Assembly: GCA_900539645.1 (NCBI GenBank)
Contig: UQCY01000024.1
Location: 1 to 17,812, forward strand
Direction of reading: 5' to 3'
Length of the DNA stretch: 17,812 bases
Source: an uncultured Clostridium sp.
Lineage (GTDB): Bacteria > Bacillota > Clostridia > Peptostreptococcales > Peptostreptococcaceae
Shown: in pieces, positions 14,840 to 17,812 of the stretch
Position numbering within the stretch: the stretch's first letter is position 1
Layout: each line of letters starts with the position of its first letter
The notes under the pieces: model-generated
Seen by the model: only the letters and a program-made list of their open reading frames with translations
Told to the model about the DNA's origin: nothing
Databases searched by the model: none
Made by a program: the position numbers and the translations under genes

Positions 14840-14864
14840 AGATAAATTAAATTGTAATTTATCT
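14840..14864. promoter_or_regulatory. Inverted repeat upstream of msrAB
   Basis: AGATAAATT / AATTTATCT, 9-bp perfect arms with a 7-base spacer, 36 bases from the msrAB start. The half-site AATTTATCTT recurs at 14942-14951. It is a possible operator in the msrAB-alaX intergenic region (14805-15084), though AT-richness raises the chance of coincidence. Confidence 0.4.
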
Positions 14865-14986
14865 TGAAAACTTAAAAAATCTTATATAAGATATATTCCC
14901 AATGAAAATGTTTTTAAACAGGAAAAATAGAAATTGTTTAAAATTTATCTTCTTTAAATATAGATGTTTTTATTTTTAATAAATGA

Positions 14987-14992
14987 TATAAT
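14987..14992 (+). promoter_or_regulatory. -10 element of the alaX gene
   Basis: A perfect TATAAT within TGATATAATATTATTATTG, about 93 bases before the alaX start. The -35 region (ATGTTT at 17 bases) is poor. Confidence 0.4.
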
Positions 14993-15084
14993 ATTATTAT
15001 TGAAATTACAGAAAACTATGAAAAAAGAATAAACTTTTTTAAAATAGTATTAAAAAAGAAATTGCTAAAGAAAGAGATGGAAAT

Positions 15085-16284
15085 ATGGAAAAATTATACT
15101 ACACAGATAGATATAAAAAAGAATTCAATGCAAATGTTGTAGAAATTTTAGAAAGAGAAGGCAAGTACTTAGTAGAATTAGATCAAACTGCATTTTTCCC
15201 AGGTGGTGGCGGACAGTTTTGCGATAGAGGTACGTTAAACGGAATAGAAGTTGTAGATATGCTTGAGGAAAATGGAAAAGTATATCATATAATAGAAGAA
15301 AATTTATCTGATAAACAGGTAAAAGGTGTTATAGACTGGGATAGAAGAGAAGATGGAATGCACCAGCATTTTGGGCAACATGTGCTTTCTGGATGCTTTT
15401 TTACAAAATACAATAGAAACACTTGTGGATTCCATTTAGGTGAGGATATAAGCACAGTTGATATAGAAGGCGAGTTTACAGATGAGATGCTTTTAGAAGT
15501 TGAAAAAATGGCAAACGATGTAATTCGCCAAAACATACACGTAGATATATTTGTTCCTTCAAAAGACGAATTAGAGGATACTTGGACTAGAAGAAAGCTT
15601 CCAGATACAGCTGAGGAGATTAGAATTGTTAGAATAGGGGACTTAGATACTAATGCTTGCTGTGGATGCCATCCAGAGTACACAGGAGAGCTAAGACTTT
15701 TAAAAATAAAAAGAACAGAAAAATGCAGAAATGCTACAAGAGTAGAGTTCTTAGCTGGAAAAAGAGCAGTTGACTATGTATTAAAAAGAGATGCCGTTAT
15801 GACAAGTCTTTGTAAACATCTTAGTTGCAATGAAGAAAATATAGAAAAATGCGTTAAAAATATTGAAGAAAAATGCGATGAAATTATACATCAGAAAAAT
15901 ATGCTAGAAGATGATCTATTAGATTATAGAATTAAGGAATTAGTTGAAAAAGCTGAAATAATAGGTGATATAAAGCTTATAAAGGGTGTGTTTAAAGATA
16001 AAGACAGTAGATATCTAAACAAAATGGTTAAGAAAATTACAGAAAATGAAAAAATGGCTGTTATGTTTTTAAATGAAGTTTCAAATAGGATAAATGTTGT
16101 ATTTGCATACACTGAAGATATAGACGGACCTAGTATGTCAGATATATTAAGAAGTAATATCTCTATTATAGAAGGAAAAGGTGGAGGAAGTAGATACTCA
16201 GCACAGGGTGGCGGAGTAAACAACGGCAAATCAGATGAATTTATCGAAGAATCTTTTAAGATGTTTTTAGCTCATTTTGAGTAG
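15085..16284 (+). CDS. alaX: AlaX-type alanyl-tRNA editing protein with DHHA1 domain
   Basis: 399-residue trans-editing enzyme that hydrolyses serine (and glycine) mischarged on tRNA-Ala. The N-terminal part is AlaRS-like (AFFPGGGGQFCDRG, 36-49). The zinc-binding editing centre is H95-x3-H99 in HQHFGQHVLSG and C192-x3-H196 in CCGCHP. A helical linker at about 240-290 is followed by a C-terminal DHHA1 domain with GGGSRYSAQGGGVN. This corresponds to the long AlaX-L class; there is no aminoacylation domain, so it is not an alanyl-tRNA synthetase. Translation starts at ATG 15085 after AGAGATGG, a moderate ribosome site. A small membrane protein gene starts 27 bases after the stop, likely in the same transcript. 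Confidence 0.9.
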   Translation: MEKLYYTDRYKKEFNANVVEILEREGKYLVELDQTAFFPGGGGQFCDRGTLNGIEVVDMLEENGKVYHIIEENLSDKQVKGVIDWDRREDGMHQHFGQHVLSGCFFTKYNRNTCGFHLGEDISTVDIEGEFTDEMLLEVEKMANDVIRQNIHVDIFVPSKDELEDTWTRRKLPDTAEEIRIVRIGDLDTNACCGCHPEYTGELRLLKIKRTEKCRNATRVEFLAGKRAVDYVLKRDAVMTSLCKHLSCNEENIEKCVKNIEEKCDEIIHQKNMLEDDLLDYRIKELVEKAEIIGDIKLIKGVFKDKDSRYLNKMVKKITENEKMAVMFLNEVSNRINVVFAYTEDIDGPSMSDILRSNISIIEGKGGGSRYSAQGGGVNNGKSDEFIEESFKMFLAHFE

Positions 16285-16311
16285 TTTTAATTGGGAAGGT
16301 GGAATTTTAAA

Positions 16312-16626
16312 ATGGAAAATTTAACAACTATTATGTATGTATTTTTAGGGTTGGATGTATTATCAATAGGAATTATGTTTTTATTGAAAAATCTTGGATC
16401 AAATAAGCTTGTTTTTAATGCAATAGGGCTATATATGTTTGTTCTATGTGTGCTTTTATTCTCAGTAGTGCCTAGTTCAAATATAGTGTTTAAGCTAGTT
16501 TCAGCGGTATTATTTGTTCCAGGGGTAATAGCGTTTGTTATGAAGGATAAGGACTTTGGAAAAGCGAGAATACTTATGACTATAACTATGATATTATCTA
16601 CAGTAGGACTATTTATGGTTAAATAA
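16312..16626 (+). CDS. Small four-helix membrane protein, unknown function
   Basis: 104-residue protein. Hydrophobic stretches at about residues 6-22, 29-49, 53-72 and 84-101 suggest four membrane spans with short loops (KNLGSNK, MKDKDFGKAR). No family was recognised. The start is ATG 16312, nine bases after AAGGTGG; the TTG at 16291 lies before that site. It follows alaX closely and ends in a bidirectional terminator. The last 54 bases of the gene are present again in inverted orientation at 16694-16748 (see the repeat entry). No function is proposed. Confidence 0.7.
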   Translation: MENLTTIMYVFLGLDVLSIGIMFLLKNLGSNKLVFNAIGLYMFVLCVLLFSVVPSSNIVFKLVSAVLFVPGVIAFVMKDKDFGKARILMTITMILSTVGLFMVK

Positions 16627-16748
16627 TTAAATAAAAAGAGTGGTTTACTTACATCATACAAATTTAAACCACTCTTTTTTTATTTTAATTTATTTTAATC
16701 ATAAATAGTCCTATTTGTATTTATATCTATAGTTATAGGAATAAGTAT
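16571..16748. repeat. Inverted duplication of the membrane gene's 3' end around a terminator
   Basis: Bases 16571-16624 (the last codons of the small membrane gene) match the reverse complement of 16694-16748 over about 55 bases at roughly 80% by eye. The innermost 20 bases (16605-16624 / 16694-16713) differ at one position, which would still pair as G-U in RNA. The two copies flank the terminator hairpin at 16633-16681. Confidence 0.7.
16633..16681. terminator. Bidirectional terminator between two small membrane genes
   Basis: AAAGAGTGGTTTA / TAAACCACTCTTT (16635-16647, 16665-16677), a 13-bp perfect stem with T-rich tails on both strands. It serves the plus-strand membrane gene and the convergent gene ending at 16798. 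Confidence 0.88.
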
Positions 16749-16797
16749 ATCTTTAAATACAGGAAAAATTTTGTAGCTTTGTTTGGTTATTGTAAAG

Positions 16798-17091
16798 TTA
16801 GATTAGTTTTGAGAATACGACAAATACTATCAGTACAAGTAGTATAACGTAGAATATTTTTATGTAGCCGCTTCTTCCTTTGGGAGCAGCGTTTTTGATT
16901 TTTTGTTTTCTAGCTTTTGTCTTTTGGTCTTTTTTAGCTTGTTTGAATTCTATTATTTTTCCGTCGTTCGTAGTTTTTTTCTTGCCTTCGTATATGTTTA
17001 CAGTCATAGATTCATTTAGTTTTTTCTCTCTTTTTTCTCTATCTATAGAATTGAAGTCGATTGTTTTCGAATTTTTATTATCTTTATCCAT
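16798..17091 (-). CDS. Small tail-anchored basic protein, unknown function
   Basis: 97-residue protein. Residues 1-75 are very hydrophilic and lysine-rich (DREKREKK, KKTTNDGK, KQAKKDQKTKARKQKIKNAAPKGR). A single hydrophobic span, YIKIFYVILLVLIVFVVFSKLI, forms the C-terminus, so it is probably anchored in the membrane by its tail with the charged part in the cytoplasm. No family was recognised. The start is ATG 17091 after GGAGGT at ideal spacing. A promoter lies upstream on the minus strand. It is divergent from the SOS-box-controlled small gene at 17398. Confidence 0.7.
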   Translation of the reverse strand: MDKDNKNSKTIDFNSIDREKREKKLNESMTVNIYEGKKKTTNDGKIIEFKQAKKDQKTKARKQKIKNAAPKGRSGYIKIFYVILLVLIVFVVFSKLI

Positions 17092-17117
17092 CGGAAAACC
17101 TCCAAATATTTTTTAGT

Positions 17118-17145
17118 ATTATAAAATACTTTATAACTTATTCAA
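17118..17145 (-). promoter_or_regulatory. Promoter of the tail-anchored protein gene
   Basis: The minus strand has TTGAAT (17145-17140), a 16-base spacer and a perfect TATAAT (17123-17118), about 27 bases before the start codon. An overlapping TTGATA-17-TAAAGT is the alternative. Confidence 0.55.
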
Positions 17146-17244
17146 AAATATATCAAGTGTATTTATAGGAAATTGTTGAAAAGTTAAGCAGAAAAAATTT
17201 ATACAAATTTAATAAAATTCTTATCAAAAAATCGAACAAAAATC

Positions 17245-17272
17245 TTGAAATCGAACATATGTATGGTATAAT
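17245..17272 (+). promoter_or_regulatory. Promoter of the SOS-type small gene
   Basis: TTGAAA (17245-17250), a 16-base spacer and a perfect TATAAT (17267-17272); transcription from about 17279 gives a leader of about 119 bases. The spacer is occupied by a LexA-type box. Confidence 0.65.
17252..17265. promoter_or_regulatory. LexA-type SOS box 1
   Basis: CGAACATATGTATG matches the Bacillus/Clostridium consensus CGAACRNRYGTTYG at all but one position. It fills the gap between -35 and -10. A direct repeat AAATCGAACA (17229-17238, 17248-17257) adds a further half-site upstream. Confidence 0.65.
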
Positions 17273-17285
17273 AGAATTAACAAAA

Positions 17286-17299
17286 GGAACAGATGTTCT
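17286..17299. promoter_or_regulatory. LexA-type SOS box 2
   Basis: GGAACAGATGTTCT contains the perfect core GAAC-N4-GTTC with the R-N-R-Y centre of the consensus; only the two outermost bases differ. It lies just after the predicted transcription start, 34 bases (centre to centre) from box 1. Confidence 0.7.
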
Positions 17300-17397
17300 A
17301 TAAAAGAACAGAACAATTTTACTAAAAAATGTTTGCAAATATATTAAATTGGGAATATTAACATACATAAAATTTTTTTTGAGGAGAGGATTTTATC

Positions 17398-17556
17398 ATG
17401 GAAAGAGAAAGAACATTAAGAGAAATAACTTTTTCAAATTTAGAACATGGAGAAGTTACTTTATACGAGTTAAATGAGATATATGAACAATTAGGATTTT
17501 ATTTTGAGGTTAAAAGAGGGCAGTTTAAAGGAATGAAAAAGGAAAGGGTCCATTAA
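17398..17556 (+). CDS. Small SOS-box-controlled protein, unknown function, possible frameshift
   Basis: 52-codon gene starting at ATG 17398, ten bases after GAGGAGAGG. The product is highly charged: MERERTLREITF, then LEHGEVTLYELNEIYEQLGF and FEVKRGQFKG. No signal peptide, membrane span or recognised family is seen. It is preceded by a strong promoter bracketed by two LexA-type boxes, so it is probably induced by DNA damage. The last codons, AGG GTC CAT, are rare in this window, whereas the -1 frame from 17541 reads common codons (GKGPLIAEVRELK) to a TAA at 17580-17582. The intact gene may therefore be about 60 codons with a frameshift at the GAAAAAGG run near 17536. It is too small for homology to be judged by eye. 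Confidence 0.6.
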   Translation: MERERTLREITFSNLEHGEVTLYELNEIYEQLGFYFEVKRGQFKGMKKERVH

Positions 17557-17573
17557 TAGCCGAAGTTAGAGAA

Positions 17574-17602
17574 TTGAAATAATCGCAAATCTGTGGTAAA
17601 AT
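17574..17602 (+). promoter_or_regulatory. Promoter of pyrE
   Basis: TTGAAA (17574-17579), a 17-base spacer and an extended -10 TG-G-TAAAAT (17594-17602). The leader of about 35 bases shows no attenuator or PyrR-type structure. Confidence 0.6.
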
Positions 17603-17642
17603 TAAAAAGATTTAAAAAGCTACAGATACGGAGGTTGTAAAT

Positions 17643-17812
17643 ATGGAAGCATATAAAGAACAATTTATAGACTTTATGGTTGAAAGCAAAGTATTAAAAT
17701 TTGGAGAATTTACATTAAAGAGTGGAAGAAAATCACCATTCTTCATGAATGCTGGTGCTTATGTAACAGGTTCACAGTTAAAAAGACTTGGAGAATACTA
17801 TGCTAAAGCTAT
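17643..17812 (+). CDS. pyrE: Orotate phosphoribosyltransferase, N-terminal part
   Basis: The first 56 codons are present; the gene runs off the right edge. The enzyme joins orotate to PRPP to give orotidine 5'-monophosphate in pyrimidine synthesis. The sequence [20 protein letters not shown] is the family's N-terminal signature (G-x-F-x-L-x-S-G-x-x-S-x-x-F/Y), in which the lysine and serine bind substrate phosphate and orotate. The start is ATG 17643, eight bases after GGAGGTT. It has its own promoter 40 bases upstream and no adjacent pyr genes within the window; later genes cannot be seen. Confidence 0.92.
   Translation, partial: MEAYKEQFIDFMVESKVLKFGEFTLKSGRKSPFFMNAGAYVTGSQLKRLGEYYAKA

Noticed and set aside
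17328..17360. Ten-codon upstream open frame in the leader of the SOS-type gene
   Set aside because: It has no ribosome binding site and is of a length expected by chance.

Overview
The window looks like the chromosome of a low-GC Gram-positive anaerobe of the Clostridia, probably Peptostreptococcaceae. This is inferred from the very AT-rich composition, strong GGAGG-type ribosome binding sites, AGA arginine codons, an L-box lysine riboswitch in front of an NhaC-type transporter, a MsrA-MsrB fusion, a BusR-like c-di-AMP-type regulator and Bacillus/Clostridium-type LexA boxes. No phage, conjugation, CRISPR or rRNA/tRNA genes were seen. Most genes are short monocistronic or 2-3 gene units bounded by clear hairpin terminators.

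Region 1 (1-4832) is sugar metabolism. A mannitol-family PTS IIC gene, cut by the left edge, diverges from a three-gene operon: a mannitol-type EIIA with a lysine-rich N-terminal extension, a PfkB-family 1-phosphofructokinase, and a SorE-like zinc sugar-phosphate dehydrogenase. A 10-bp-arm palindrome sits midway between the two promoters. A second PfkB paralogue follows alone; several of its motif positions are altered.

Region 2 (4833-6971) is a lysine riboswitch with a terminator switch controlling a LysW-like predicted lysine transporter. Region 3 (6968-7449) is a scar: a 166-bp nested palindrome, a second copy of its core, and a pirin gene reduced to its C-terminal end.

Region 4 (7510-13738) holds a small GNAT and HAD hydrolase pair, a convergent GntR/RCK_C regulator, a RidA-family protein, an EamA transporter, and a MalY/PatB C-S lyase followed by an MFS transporter. 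Region 5 (13851-17091) holds MsrAB divergent from an AlaX editing protein and two small membrane proteins of unknown function. The 3' end of one of these small genes is duplicated in inverted orientation.

Region 6 (17092-17812) is the most unusual. Two good LexA-type SOS boxes flank the -10 of a strong promoter that drives a 52-codon gene. Codon use suggests the gene shifts frame near its end to give about 60 residues. pyrE begins just downstream from its own promoter and runs off the right edge.
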